In this document: in pieces, positions 33,600 through 42,283 of the stretch
How the letters are laid out: every line of letters begins with the position of its first letter
How positions within the stretch are numbered: the stretch's first letter is position 1
Translations under genes and position numbers: made by a program
DNA from: JBKBKC01 sp046294265
GTDB lineage: Bacteria > Pseudomonadota > Alphaproteobacteria > Rhodobacterales > Rhodobacteraceae
Assembly: GCA_046294265.1 (NCBI GenBank)
Contig: JBKBKC010000016.1
Span: 10,593-74,592 of the forward strand
Direction of reading: 5' to 3'
DNA length: 64,000 bases
Notes under the pieces: generated by a model
The model's input: the letters and a program-made list of their open reading frames with translations, nothing else
Database searches by the model: none
Told to the model about the DNA's origin: nothing

Positions 33600-36331
33600 G
33601 GGGCGGCCTTCTTCGCCGCCGGTTTGCTGGCCGGGGTTTTCCTGGCGGGGGCCTTTTTCGCCGCAGGTTTCTTGGCGGCGGGCTTTTTCGCGGGGGCCTT
33701 CGCCGACTCCGCGGTCTGTTTGGGTGGGGCCTTTTTCGCGGGGGTCTTTGCCTTGCCACCCTTGCCCGCCTTTTCGGCCACCAGAACCAGAGCCTCGTCC
33801 AGCGTCACCGTCTCGGGCGAAAGCTCCTTGGGCAGCGTTGCGTTGACCTTGGCCCATTTGACGTAAGGCCCATACCGCCCCGGCATGACGGAAACGATGC
33901 CGCCCGACGGATGCTCACCCAATTCGCGCAGGGCCGCCGCGGCGGGCGCCCTGCCCCCGCGCGTGGCCTTTTGCGCCAGAACCTCGACCGCGCGGTTCAT
34001 GCCGATGGTGAACACCTCCTCGACATCGGCAAGGTTCGCATAGGTGCTGCCGTGCTTCACATAAGGTCCGAAACGGCCGATGGCGGCCTCGACCATGCCG
34101 CCCTCGGGGTGCATCCCCACCTCGCGCGGCAGTGAGAGCAGCGTCAGCGCGCGGTCCAGCGTCAGCGTGTCGGGGGACCAGCCCTTGGGCAGGCTGGCGC
34201 GAGGGGGCTTCGGGGCAGCCTCGGTGGCCTCGCCGCGCTGGACATAGGGGCCGAAGCGGCCGGCTTTCACGGCGATATCAAGGCCGTTCTCATCCTGCCC
34301 CAGAACGCGGTCGCCGCCCCCTGCCCCCTCTTCGGCGCCCGAGATGGGGCGGGTGTAGCGGCATTCGGGGTAGTTGCCGCAGCCGATGAAGGCCCCGCCC
34401 GAGCGCGCGGTCTTCAGGTGCAGGCGGCCCGAGCCGCAGGTGGGACAGGAGCGCGGATCGCTGCCGTCGGCGCGGGCGGGGTAAAGGTGCGGCGACAGGA
34501 AATCGTCGATCTTGTCCAGCACCTCGCCGATGCGCAGGTCGGCGGTTTCCGCGACAGCCGCAGAGAAATCGCGCCAGAAGCGGGCCAGCACCTCCTTGTA
34601 GTCGCGGCTGCCGGCCGAGACATCGTCAAGCTGCCCTTCCAGATCGGCGGTGAAATCATATTCCACATAACGGCGGAAATAGTTGGACAGGAACGCGGTG
34701 ACCAGCCGCCCCTTGTCCTCGGGGATCAGGCGGTTCTTGTCCTTGCGCACATATTCCCGGTCCACGATGGTCGTCAGGATCGAGGCATAGGTGGAAGGGC
34801 GGCCGATGCCCAACTCTTCCATCCGCTTGACCAGTGTGGCCTCGGTGTAGCGGGGCGGCGGCTGGGTGAAGCTCTGGCTGGCGAGGGTGGCGGCATCGGG
34901 GCTGAGGACGGCGCTTGAGGTGCGGGTGTCGGTGGCGATGCCGATCACGGCGTCAGGGTCGGCGGTGGCGGCGGCCTTGGCAAAGGCGGCGCGGTAGGCG
35001 CCTGCCTTTGGCGCGGCGGGCTCGCCTTCAGTGATCTGCGGCAGGCGCCCCTCATCATCGCCATCATCGTCACGGCCCTGGTCATAGATTTTCAGGAAAC
35101 CGTCGAACAGCACCACCTGGCCGGTGGCCCGCAGGCCGACCTGGGCGTCGGGGCTGGCGATCTCGACAGTCGTGCGCTCCATCCGGGCGGCGGCCATCTG
35201 GCTGGCGAGCGTGCGTTTCCAGATCAGGTCGTAGAGGTTGGCCTGGTCCTTTTCCGACAGGCGCAGCGTGTCAGGGGCGGCGGCCATGTCGGTCGGGCGG
35301 ATGCATTCATGCGCTTCCTGCGCGTTCTTGGCCTTGTTCTTGTACATCCGGGGGCTGTCAGGGACATACTTGTCACCGAACCGGCGCTTGATCTCGTCGC
35401 GCGCGGCCATCACTGCCTCGGGGGCCATGTCGATGCCGTCGGTCCGCATGTAGGTGATGTGCCCGGCCTCATAGAGCCGCTGTGCCGCGTTCATGCATTG
35501 CTTGGCCCCCATTCCCAGCTTGCGTGACGCCTCCTGTTGCAGGGTCGAAGTCATGAAGGGGGGCCAGGGGTTGCGGGACGCGGGCTTTGCCTCGACCGAT
35601 CGTACGGACAAGGTTCGGGATGTGATCGCCTGGACCGCCAATTCGGCCGCTTCACCTGTGGATATGTCGAATTTGTCCAACCGTTTTCCGGCCAATGACA
35701 CCAGCCGGGCCTCATAATCCTGCCCGCGCGGGGTGGTCAGCATGGCGGCGACGGTCCAGTATTCGCGGGGGCGGAAGGCCTCGATCTCCATCTCGCGCTC
35801 AACGATCAGGCGCAGGCAGACCGACTGCACCCGGCCCGCCGAGCGCGCCCCCGGCAGCTTGCGCCACAGGACGGGCGAGAGGGTGAAGCCCACGAGGTAA
35901 TCCAGCGCGCGGCGGGCAAGATAGGCCTCGACCAGCGGCTGATCGACCTGGCGGGGGCGGGTCATCGCCTCGGTCACCGCGGCCTTGGTGATGGCGTTGA
36001 AGGTCACACGGCTGACCGTCTTGCCTTTCCTCAGGCTGGGGGCCAGCGCCTCTTGCAGGTGCCAGCTGATCGCCTCGCCCTCGCGGTCGGGGTCGGTTGC
36101 GAGGATCAGCGTGTCGTCGGTTTTCAGCGCGTCGGCGATGGCCTTGACATGTTTGCGGCTTTCCGCCGCGACCTCCCATGTCATGGCGAATTCGGCGTCG
36201 GGGTCCACCGAACCATCCTTGGCGGGCAGGTCGCGGACATGGCCGTAGGAGGCCAGCACGGTGTAACCCGGGCCGAGATACTTGTTGATTGTCTTGGCCT
36301 TGGCGGGCGATTCGACAACGACGACGGCCAT
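33596..36331 (-). CDS. topA: DNA topoisomerase I
   Basis: The 911-residue type IA enzyme relaxes negative supercoils. The TOPRIM domain starts MAVVVVESPAKAKTINKYLG with acidic DPDREGE. The active-site Tyr is in HITYMRTDGIDM. One C4 zinc finger is visible (CPTCGSGRLHLKT, then CGNYPEC), followed by two repeated beta domains (GRFGPYVKHG, GRYGPYVKWA). The tail of about 60 residues is rich in Lys/Ala/Pro (KKPAAKK repeats) and probably binds DNA nonspecifically. dprA lies 101 bp upstream in the same direction. Confidence 0.95.
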   Translation of the reverse strand: MAVVVVESPAKAKTINKYLGPGYTVLASYGHVRDLPAKDGSVDPDAEFAMTWEVAAESRKHVKAIADALKTDDTLILATDPDREGEAISWHLQEALAPSLRKGKTVSRVTFNAITKAAVTEAMTRPRQVDQPLVEAYLARRALDYLVGFTLSPVLWRKLPGARSAGRVQSVCLRLIVEREMEIEAFRPREYWTVAAMLTTPRGQDYEARLVSLAGKRLDKFDISTGEAAELAVQAITSRTLSVRSVEAKPASRNPWPPFMTSTLQQEASRKLGMGAKQCMNAAQRLYEAGHITYMRTDGIDMAPEAVMAARDEIKRRFGDKYVPDSPRMYKNKAKNAQEAHECIRPTDMAAAPDTLRLSEKDQANLYDLIWKRTLASQMAAARMERTTVEIASPDAQVGLRATGQVVLFDGFLKIYDQGRDDDGDDEGRLPQITEGEPAAPKAGAYRAAFAKAAATADPDAVIGIATDTRTSSAVLSPDAATLASQSFTQPPPRYTEATLVKRMEELGIGRPSTYASILTTIVDREYVRKDKNRLIPEDKGRLVTAFLSNYFRRYVEYDFTADLEGQLDDVSAGSRDYKEVLARFWRDFSAAVAETADLRIGEVLDKIDDFLSPHLYPARADGSDPRSCPTCGSGRLHLKTARSGGAFIGCGNYPECRYTRPISGAEEGAGGGDRVLGQDENGLDIAVKAGRFGPYVQRGEATEAAPKPPRASLPKGWSPDTLTLDRALTLLSLPREVGMHPEGGMVEAAIGRFGPYVKHGSTYANLADVEEVFTIGMNRAVEVLAQKATRGGRAPAAAALRELGEHPSGGIVSVMPGRYGPYVKWAKVNATLPKELSPETVTLDEALVLVAEKAGKGGKAKTPAKKAPPKQTAESAKAPAKKPAAKKPAAKKAPARKTPASKPAAKKAAP

Positions 36332-36432
36332 GGAACCCTCATTTCACGCGGCCGCAACCGGGGGGCGGCGCGGCGCGGCACCATGTGGGGGGCTGGGCGG
36401 AGTTGTCAATCGGGGTCGGGTGGCACCCCGTT

Positions 36433-37584
36433 TCAGCCGCTGCGGGACAGAAGGCCACCGGGCGCGCGGTGCACCCGCCCCTCCATCTCCAGCGCCAAAA
36501 GTTCGGGGGCCAGCAGTGCGGGCGGCAATGCGAGGTCGCGGATCAGCTGATCCTCTGGCAGGGGCGAAGGTCCGAGCCGGTCGAGGATCATCGCATGCAA
36601 CCCGGCCGCATCGGCCAGCGTGCGGCGCGGGGCCGCGGGGCCAGGCAGGGGCGGGCGGGGGGCCGGCACGGGATCGTGTGGCAGGCGCAGGCCGGCACCG
36701 ATCGCCTCGACCACATCGGCGGCGGAGCGCACCAGTGTCGCCCCCTCGCGGATCAACTGGTTGCAGCCCGCCGCGCGGGCGTCGAACGGGTGGCCGGGCA
36801 CTGCCAGCACCTCACGCCCCTGGTCGAGCGCCGCGCGTGCCGTCAAAAGGCTGCCCGAGCGTGACGCGGCCTCGACCACCACCACCGCGCGGGCGAGGCC
36901 CGAGACGATGCGGTTGCGCAGCGGGAAATGGCGCGCCTGCGGCTGGCAGCCCATCGGCGCCTCGGAGACCACGCAGCCCTGCGCCGCAATCTCGGCCAGA
37001 AGGCCCGTGTTTTCGGGCGGATAGGCCACATCCACCCCACCCGCCAGAACCGCCACCGTGCCCCCTGCCAAGGCCCCCTGATGCGCCTCGGCGTCGATCC
37101 CGCGGGCGAGCCCTGAAACCACCGTGAACCCCGCCGCCGACAGCGTTTCCGCCAGCCGCCGCGCCATGCGCAGGCCAAGGCTGGAGGCGTTGCGCGCCCC
37201 CACCAGCGCCACCATGGGCCGCGCCATCACCCCCGCGTCGCCGCGCAGCCACAGAACCGGGGGCGCATCCGCGATGCGGGCCAGTGACAGCGGATAGTCC
37301 GCATCGCCCCGCGCGATCAGGCGCGCGCCCGTGACGCGGGCGGCGGCCACCTCGGCCCGGATCACACCTTCGGGGCAGACCTCATAATCAGCCACCCCCG
37401 CCGCCGCCGCGATCCCGGGCAGCGCCGCGAGGGCCTCCCGCGCCGTGCCATGATCGGCCATCAGGCGATGGAAGGTCGCAGGCCCCACCCGGCGCGACCG
37501 GATCAGGCGCAGCCAGTCCAGCCGCGCATCGGCATCGGCGGGCGGGTCATAGCGCGCCGCAGGTTCGTCAAAGCTCAGGTCCAT
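36433..37584 (-). CDS. dprA: DNA processing protein DprA
   Basis: The 383-residue protein has an N-terminal SAM-like region (LDWLRLIRSRRVGPATFHRL), the Rossmann-like DprA core (MVALVGARNASSLGLRMARR, SGLARGIDAEAHQGAL, GGVDVAYPPEN, FPLRNRIVSGLA) and a C-terminal winged helix (LHAMILDRLGPSPLPEDQLI). It loads RecA on incoming single-stranded DNA during transformation. ATG 37584 was preferred because the frame above it is noise running into the next gene; GGGGGA precedes it. Confidence 0.92.
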   Translation of the reverse strand: MDLSFDEPAARYDPPADADARLDWLRLIRSRRVGPATFHRLMADHGTAREALAALPGIAAAAGVADYEVCPEGVIRAEVAAARVTGARLIARGDADYPLSLARIADAPPVLWLRGDAGVMARPMVALVGARNASSLGLRMARRLAETLSAAGFTVVSGLARGIDAEAHQGALAGGTVAVLAGGVDVAYPPENTGLLAEIAAQGCVVSEAPMGCQPQARHFPLRNRIVSGLARAVVVVEAASRSGSLLTARAALDQGREVLAVPGHPFDARAAGCNQLIREGATLVRSAADVVEAIGAGLRLPHDPVPAPRPPLPGPAAPRRTLADAAGLHAMILDRLGPSPLPEDQLIRDLALPPALLAPELLALEMEGRVHRAPGGLLSRSG

Positions 37585-37713
37585 CGCATCCCCCATTCCC
37601 ATAACACTGAGGCGGAAAGGGTTAATGGCAGATGAATCGCAACCCGCAGCATTGCCGATCACCATTTTGCGCAGGTGATTGGCGCACGCGTCGTCAACCC
37701 CTATAACCGGATC

Positions 37714-38151
37714 ATGCTTGATGCCCTTCTCCGCCGTCTGACAGGCCCCGCCTCCGCCCCTGCCGCCCCCGAAACGGGGCTGGCACTGGCCGCTCTGCTG
37801 GTGCGCCTTGCGCGCGCGGATGGCGATTACGCGGAGGTGGAGCGGGACCGCATCGACAAGGTGCTGATGGCGCAGTTCGGCCTTGCGCGGCTGAGCGCCG
37901 CCGACCTGCGGATGCGGGGTGAGCGGCTGGAAGCAGACTCGCCCGACACGGTGCGCTTTACCCGCGCGCTGAAGGATTCGGTTCCGCTGGAGGAGCGGGT
38001 GGGGCTGCTGGAGGCGATGTGGTCGGTGGTGCTGGCAGACGGGGTGCGTGATGATGACGAGGACCGGCTGATGCGGCTGGTGGCGAACCTTCTGGGCCTG
38101 TCGGATGTCGAATCGGCGCAGGCGCGGCGGCGGGCGGGCCGCGAGGCGTGA
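37714..38151 (+). CDS. TerB-like helical protein
   Basis: The 145-residue protein carries the TerB pattern: LLVRLARADGDYAEVERDRI, and EAMWSVVLADGVRDDDEDRL with acidic residues that may bind metal. It lacks a J-domain, unlike the other TerB protein at 1329-2027. No signal peptide. Its stop overlaps the GTG start of the PhnD-like gene as GTGA, so the two are coupled. Function unknown beyond the family link to stress or tellurite resistance. Confidence 0.8.
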   Translation: MLDALLRRLTGPASAPAAPETGLALAALLVRLARADGDYAEVERDRIDKVLMAQFGLARLSAADLRMRGERLEADSPDTVRFTRALKDSVPLEERVGLLEAMWSVVLADGVRDDDEDRLMRLVANLLGLSDVESAQARRRAGREA

Positions 38152-38912
38152 TCGCGGCGCTGCCGATGTATGACACGGCCCCGTTGCAGGGGCCGAATGA
38201 CCGGTTGTGGGAAGGCATCCGCGACGGGCTGCGGGCGCGGGGTGTGGTGGCACCCGAGGGCCTGACGCGGGGCGGCGATGACCTCTGGCGGATCTGGCAG
38301 GCGCCCGATCTGGTGCTGGCGCAGGCCTGCGGCTTTCCCTACCGCGCCCGGCTGCACGGGCGGGTGACGCTGGTGGGCACGCCGGACTATGGCGTGCCGG
38401 GCTGCGCGCCGGGGTTCTATCGCAGCGTGATCGTGGCGCGCGCGGCGCGGCAGGGTCTGGCCGCCTGGGATGGCGCGGTGCTGGCATACAACGAAGCGAT
38501 GTCGCAATCGGGATGGGCCGCGCCGGTGAACCTCGCGGCGCAGATGGGCGTCGCGCTGGTGGCGGGGCCGCAAACGGGGGCGCATCGCGCCTCGGTCCTC
38601 GCGGTGGCCGAGGGGCGGGCGGATATCGCCGCCATCGACGCGGTGACGTGGGAGATCCTGGCCGGGATCGAGCCCGCCACAGCCGCCCTGCATGTGGTGG
38701 ACCGCACACCGCCAACCCCCGGCCTGCCGCTGATCGCAGCCGCAGGCGCCGATGCCGGGGCGATCTTCGACGCGGTGGCCGCGGCCATCACCGGGCTGGC
38801 CCCCGCCGACCGCGCGGCGCTGCGCCTGCGCGGCGTCGTGCGGATCCCGGCGGTGGCCTATCTTGCCGTGCCCGATCCCGCGCCACCTGACCGAATGGGC
38901 GGCACAGGCTGA
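38148..38912 (+). CDS. PhnD/SsuA/transferrin-like binding-domain protein without signal peptide
   Basis: The 254-residue protein resembles periplasmic phosphonate-type binding proteins (MYDTAPLQGPNDRLWEGIRD, CGFPYRARLHGRVTLVGTPD, GAHRASVLAVAEGRADIAAI) yet starts directly with the domain and shows no export signal. It is translationally coupled to the TerB gene by GTGA, not placed next to an ABC permease. A cytoplasmic sensor or enzyme role is possible. Start GTG 38148; ATG 38166 is an alternative. Confidence 0.7.
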   Translation: MIAALPMYDTAPLQGPNDRLWEGIRDGLRARGVVAPEGLTRGGDDLWRIWQAPDLVLAQACGFPYRARLHGRVTLVGTPDYGVPGCAPGFYRSVIVARAARQGLAAWDGAVLAYNEAMSQSGWAAPVNLAAQMGVALVAGPQTGAHRASVLAVAEGRADIAAIDAVTWEILAGIEPATAALHVVDRTPPTPGLPLIAAAGADAGAIFDAVAAAITGLAPADRAALRLRGVVRIPAVAYLAVPDPAPPDRMGGTG

Positions 38913-39014
38913 CCGGATCGGCGATGCGTTCGCCCATTCCGCCCGCAATGCCCGTTGCATTGGCGCTAAACTTGCGCCCTACTTGGCCCCCACGCCACCC
39001 GAGGACCCGCATCC

Positions 39015-39791
39015 GTGACCCCAGCCGCCGACCCGCCGGTCATCCAGATCACCAACCTGCACAAAAGCTATGGCCAGCTTGCGGTGCTCAGGGGCATCGA
39101 CATGGCGGCGCGGCGGGGCACGGTGGTGTCGCTGATCGGATCATCCGGGTCGGGGAAATCGACCCTGCTCCGCTGCTGCAACCTTCTTGAGGACAGCCAG
39201 CAGGGCGAAGTGCTGTTCGAGGGCGAACCCGTGCGCTGGAAGGGCACGGGCCTTGCCCGCCAGCCCGCAGACCGCGCGCAGGTGACCCGCATCCGCACCA
39301 ACCTGTCGATGGTGTTCCAGCAGTTCAACCTGTGGTCGCACCTGACCATCCTGCAGAACGTGATGGAGGCCCCGGTGACCGTGCTGCGCCGCGACCCGCA
39401 GGAGGTCGAGGCCAAGGCGCGCGAATACCTCGCCAAGGTGGGCATCGCCGACAAGGCCGATGCCTGGCCCGCGCAGCTGTCGGGTGGGCAGCAGCAGCGG
39501 GCGGCCATTGCCCGCGCCCTGTGCATGGAGCCCCGCGCGCTGCTCTTCGACGAGCCGACCTCGGCACTCGACCCCGAGTTGCAGCAAGAGGTGGTGAAGG
39601 TGATCAAGGACCTGGCGGGCGAGCATCGCACCATGCTGCTGGTCACGCATGACATGCGGCTGGCGGCGGACGTGTCCGACCATGTGGTGTTCCTGCATCA
39701 GGGCCTGGTCGAGGAGGAGGGGCCGCCCGGCCGGGTCTTTGGCGCGCCGCAGACCGAGCGTCTGCGCGGTTTCCTCTCGGCGGGGGCCTGA
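39015..39791 (+). CDS. Polar amino acid-type ABC transporter ATP-binding protein
   Basis: The 258-residue ATPase is of the HisP/GlnQ/OccP class: Walker A GSSGSGKST, signature LSGGQQQRAAIARAL, Walker B ALLFDEPTSALDP, H-loop MLLVTHDMRLAAD. The insertion after Walker A (FEGEPVRWKGTGLARQPADR) is typical of arginine/ornithine/octopine systems. The start is GTG 39015. It leads a gene set with two binding proteins and two permeases (39794-43107). Confidence 0.92.
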   Translation: MTPAADPPVIQITNLHKSYGQLAVLRGIDMAARRGTVVSLIGSSGSGKSTLLRCCNLLEDSQQGEVLFEGEPVRWKGTGLARQPADRAQVTRIRTNLSMVFQQFNLWSHLTILQNVMEAPVTVLRRDPQEVEAKAREYLAKVGIADKADAWPAQLSGGQQQRAAIARALCMEPRALLFDEPTSALDPELQQEVVKVIKDLAGEHRTMLLVTHDMRLAADVSDHVVFLHQGLVEEEGPPGRVFGAPQTERLRGFLSAGA

Positions 39792-39793
39792 GG

Positions 39794-40513
39794 ATGCTGC
39801 GCGCGATTGTCATGGCGCTGATGCTTTCGTCTCCCGCCGCCCATGCGGGCGATGCGGTGCGCATCGCCACCGAGGCGGCGTTCCCGCCCTACAATTTTCT
39901 CAACGACGCGGGCGAGGTGGCGGGATACGACCGCGAGGTGGGCGACGCGCTGTGCGCCCGGGCGGGGCTTTCCTGCACCTGGGTGGTGATCGGCTGGGAC
40001 GCGCTGATCCCGGAGCTGATGGGCGGGAATGTCGATGTGATCCTGGCCGCCATGACCATCACGCCCGAGCGGCGGCAGGTGATCGACTTCACCGCTGCCT
40101 ATGTGCCGCCCGAACCCTCTGCCTACATCGCCCGCGATGCGGGGGCCGATATCTTGGGCGGCGTGGTCGCCGCGCAGGCGGCCACGGTCCATGCCCAGCA
40201 TGTGGCCGGAACGGGCGCGGACCTGCTGGAGTTTCCCACCACGGATGACGTCCTGGCAGCGGTCCTGCGGGGCGAGGCGGATGCGGGCTTTGCCGACCAG
40301 CGGTTCCTGCGCGATAGCGCGGCCGCCTCGGGCGGGGCGCTGGTGCTGGTGCAGGACGGGGTTCCGGTGGGCGAGGGGTTCGGCATCGCCCTGCGCAAAT
40401 CGGATGCAACTTTGCGCGCGCGGCTCGATGCAGGGCTTGAGGCGATGAAACGGGATGGAAGCCTGAACGCGCTTCTGGTCCAATGGCTGGGCGAGGATGC
40501 GCCACGCTTTTGA
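39794..40513 (+). CDS. Periplasmic binding protein 1 of the polar amino acid-type transporter
   Basis: The 239-residue SBP_bac_3 protein has a signal peptide (MLRAIVMALMLSSPAAHAGD) and the ligand-site pattern ATEAAFPPYNFLNDAGEVAGYDREVGDALC and MTITPERRQVIDFTAAY. By eye about half of its residues match the next gene, so the two are tandem paralogues. It starts 3 bp after the ATPase stop. Compared with copy 2 it has more hydrophobic substitutions in the ligand region, so the ligands may differ. Confidence 0.9.
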   Translation: MLRAIVMALMLSSPAAHAGDAVRIATEAAFPPYNFLNDAGEVAGYDREVGDALCARAGLSCTWVVIGWDALIPELMGGNVDVILAAMTITPERRQVIDFTAAYVPPEPSAYIARDAGADILGGVVAAQAATVHAQHVAGTGADLLEFPTTDDVLAAVLRGEADAGFADQRFLRDSAAASGGALVLVQDGVPVGEGFGIALRKSDATLRARLDAGLEAMKRDGSLNALLVQWLGEDAPRF

Positions 40514-40565
40514 CGGCACAACACCAATCAAGGGGCCGAACGGCCCGCATTCCAGGGAGACGACC

Positions 40566-41288
40566 ATGAAGAACCTGATCCTGACCGCCGCCATCATGGC
40601 GCTGACCGCAGGGGCCGCGATGGCCCAGACCGTGCGGATGGGCACCGAGGGGGCCTATCCTCCCTACAACTTCATCAACGACGCCGGACAGGTGGACGGC
40701 TTCGAGCGCGAGCTTGGCGACACGCTGTGCGAGATGGCGCAGCTGACCTGCGAGTGGGTCACCACCGACTGGGACAGCATCATCCCCAACCTGCAATCGG
40801 GCAACTACGACACCATCATCGCAGGCATGAGCATCACCGAGGAACGCGCCAAGGTCATCGCCTTCACCCAGAACTACATCCCCCCCGCCGCCTCGGCCTA
40901 CATGGCGCTGACGGCGGATGCGGATGTGACGGGCGGCGTGATCGCGGCGCAGGTGGGCACGATCCAGGCGGGCTATGTGGCGGAGTCGGGTGCGACCCTC
41001 CTGGAATTCGCCACGCCGGACGAAACCGTTGCCGCCGTGCGCAATGGCGAGGCCGACGCGGTATTCGCCGACAAGGATTACCTCGTGCCGATACAGGCGG
41101 AATCCGGTGGCCAGTTCGCCTTCGCGGGCGAGGATGTGCAGCTGGGCGGCGGCGTCGGAATGGGCCTGCGCCAGTCGGATACCGAGCTCAAGAACAAGTT
41201 CGACGCCGCAATCACCGCGATGAAGGCTGACGGATCGCTGAACGCGATGATCATCAAATGGTTCGGCCCTGACGCCGCCACGTTCTGA
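40566..41288 (+). CDS. Periplasmic binding protein 2 of the polar amino acid-type transporter
   Basis: The 240-residue SBP_bac_3 protein begins MKNLILTAAIMALTAGAAMA (signal peptide), then GTEGAYPPYNFINDAGQVDG and SITEERAKVIAFTQNY. The Asp/Arg/Glu pattern fits ligands with an alpha-amino acid or amine group. GGGAGA precedes ATG 40566. A 10-bp GC hairpin follows the stop and may protect the upstream transcript or partly terminate it, raising binding-protein over permease levels. Confidence 0.9.
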   Translation: MKNLILTAAIMALTAGAAMAQTVRMGTEGAYPPYNFINDAGQVDGFERELGDTLCEMAQLTCEWVTTDWDSIIPNLQSGNYDTIIAGMSITEERAKVIAFTQNYIPPAASAYMALTADADVTGGVIAAQVGTIQAGYVAESGATLLEFATPDETVAAVRNGEADAVFADKDYLVPIQAESGGQFAFAGEDVQLGGGVGMGLRQSDTELKNKFDAAITAMKADGSLNAMIIKWFGPDAATF

Positions 41289-41296
41289 AAGGCAGC

Positions 41297-41322
41297 GCCG
41301 GGGGGCTGACGCGCCCCCCGGC
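41297..41322 (+). terminator. Strong GC hairpin between binding protein and permease
   Basis: GCCGGGGGGC-TGACGC-GCCCCCCGGC is a perfect 10-bp stem, 9 bp after the stop of the second binding protein. No T-run follows, so it is more likely a partial terminator or 3'-end stabiliser than a full stop. Confidence 0.55.
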
Positions 41323-41330
41323 CACGCGCC

Positions 41331-42212
41331 ATGTTCTCCGCCTGCGCCGATCCCAAATCCATCGAGGGCCTGACCTGGCTGATGTGCTACCTCGCGACGG
41401 GGAAGCATATGGAGTTCTACCGGTCCTTCCTGACCGTGCTGACCCTGCTCGCGGTCACCGCCCCCACGGCGATGGTGTTCGGCTTTGCGGGGGCCATGGC
41501 GTCACGCTCGCGCATCCTGCCGCTGCGGTGGTTCGGCCTTGGCTATACCTCGATGGTGCGGGGCGTGCCCGACATCGTGTTCTTTTTGTTCTTCGTGATC
41601 GCACTCGATCAGGGGCTTGAATGGATGCTGCACCAGATCCGCTGCCCCGACTGGACCGACCCCATCCGCAACGGCCTCGAATTCCGCGTCTGTCCGCAGG
41701 CCAAGGTGCCCGCAGGATCGGCCCCGCAATCGGTGCATGACCTTTACGGCTTTGTCGTCGCGGTCATCACATTCGCGCTGGTGTTCGGGGCCTTTGCGGC
41801 CAACGTCCTCTACGGCGCGATGCAGGCCGTCCCCCGCGCGCAACTGGAAACGGCCGAGGCCTATGGCATGTCGCCCGCCCAGGTGTTCCGCCGCGTGCTG
41901 GTGCCGCAGATGTGGGTCTATGCGCTTCCAGGGCTATCGAACCTGTGGATGATCCTGATCAAGGCGACGCCCCTTCTGTTCCTGCTGGGCGTCAAGGACA
42001 TCGTCTATTGGGCGCGCGAACTGGGCGGGGCCAAGACGCAGGCCTTCGACTATCCGCACCCCGACTGGCGGCTGTGGTATTTCGGGTTCCTGCTGCTGTT
42101 CTACCTGTTCATGACCTGGGGCTCGGAAAAGGTGCTGGGGCGGCTGTCGGCGCGGCTGTCGCGCGGGCAGGCCACCGCCGCGGGCGAAGCGCAGCGGAGG
42201 GCTGCGGCATGA
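41331..42212 (+). CDS. Polar amino acid-type ABC transporter permease 1
   Basis: The 293-residue permease has five to six helices (FYRSFLTVLTLLAVTAPTAM, TSMVRGVPDIVFFLFFVIAL, LYGFVVAVITFALVFGAFAA) and the EAA loop AEAYGMSPAQVFRRVLVPQM. It is longer than OccQ/HisQ types because of an extra loop rich in Cys/Pro between helices 2 and 3. Its stop overlaps, as ATGA, a 24-codon ORF rather than the second permease itself. Confidence 0.9.
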   Translation: MFSACADPKSIEGLTWLMCYLATGKHMEFYRSFLTVLTLLAVTAPTAMVFGFAGAMASRSRILPLRWFGLGYTSMVRGVPDIVFFLFFVIALDQGLEWMLHQIRCPDWTDPIRNGLEFRVCPQAKVPAGSAPQSVHDLYGFVVAVITFALVFGAFAANVLYGAMQAVPRAQLETAEAYGMSPAQVFRRVLVPQMWVYALPGLSNLWMILIKATPLLFLLGVKDIVYWARELGGAKTQAFDYPHPDWRLWYFGFLLLFYLFMTWGSEKVLGRLSARLSRGQATAAGEAQRRAAA

Positions 42213-42283
42213 TCAGCGCACAAATTTCTTTCAAGAAATTTGCAAATTCCTTGCAAGGAATTTGGGCCGGTGGCCGCCGATGA
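42209..42283 (+). other. 24-codon repeat-derived ORF bridging two permease genes
   Basis: ATG 42209 overlaps the first permease stop as ATGA, and the ORF's own TGA (42281-42283) overlaps ATG 42280 of the second permease as ATGA. Most codons (QISFKKFANSLQGIW) come from the twin-palindrome element inserted here. It may keep ribosomes moving between the permease genes; alternatively ATG 42209 is the ancestral start of the second permease, now displaced. A functional peptide is unlikely. Confidence 0.4.
42221..42264. repeat. Twin-palindrome intergenic element, copy 2
   Basis: Two 22-bp palindromes abut: 42221-42242 (10-bp arms, TC centre) and 42243-42264 (perfect, CAAATTCCTTGCAAGGAATTTG). Compared with copy 1 at 7063-7107 the arms differ but both sides of each stem have changed together. 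The junction contains TTTGCAAA (42239-42246), followed after 3 bp by CTTGCAAG (42250-42257), the same arrangement as the pccB operator. Confidence 0.85.

Noticed and set aside
36433..38715. 760-codon frame that would give DprA a long N-terminal extension
   Set aside because: The upstream part is antisense to the TerB-like and PhnD-like genes and is Arg/Pro-rich; DprA homology starts at 37584.
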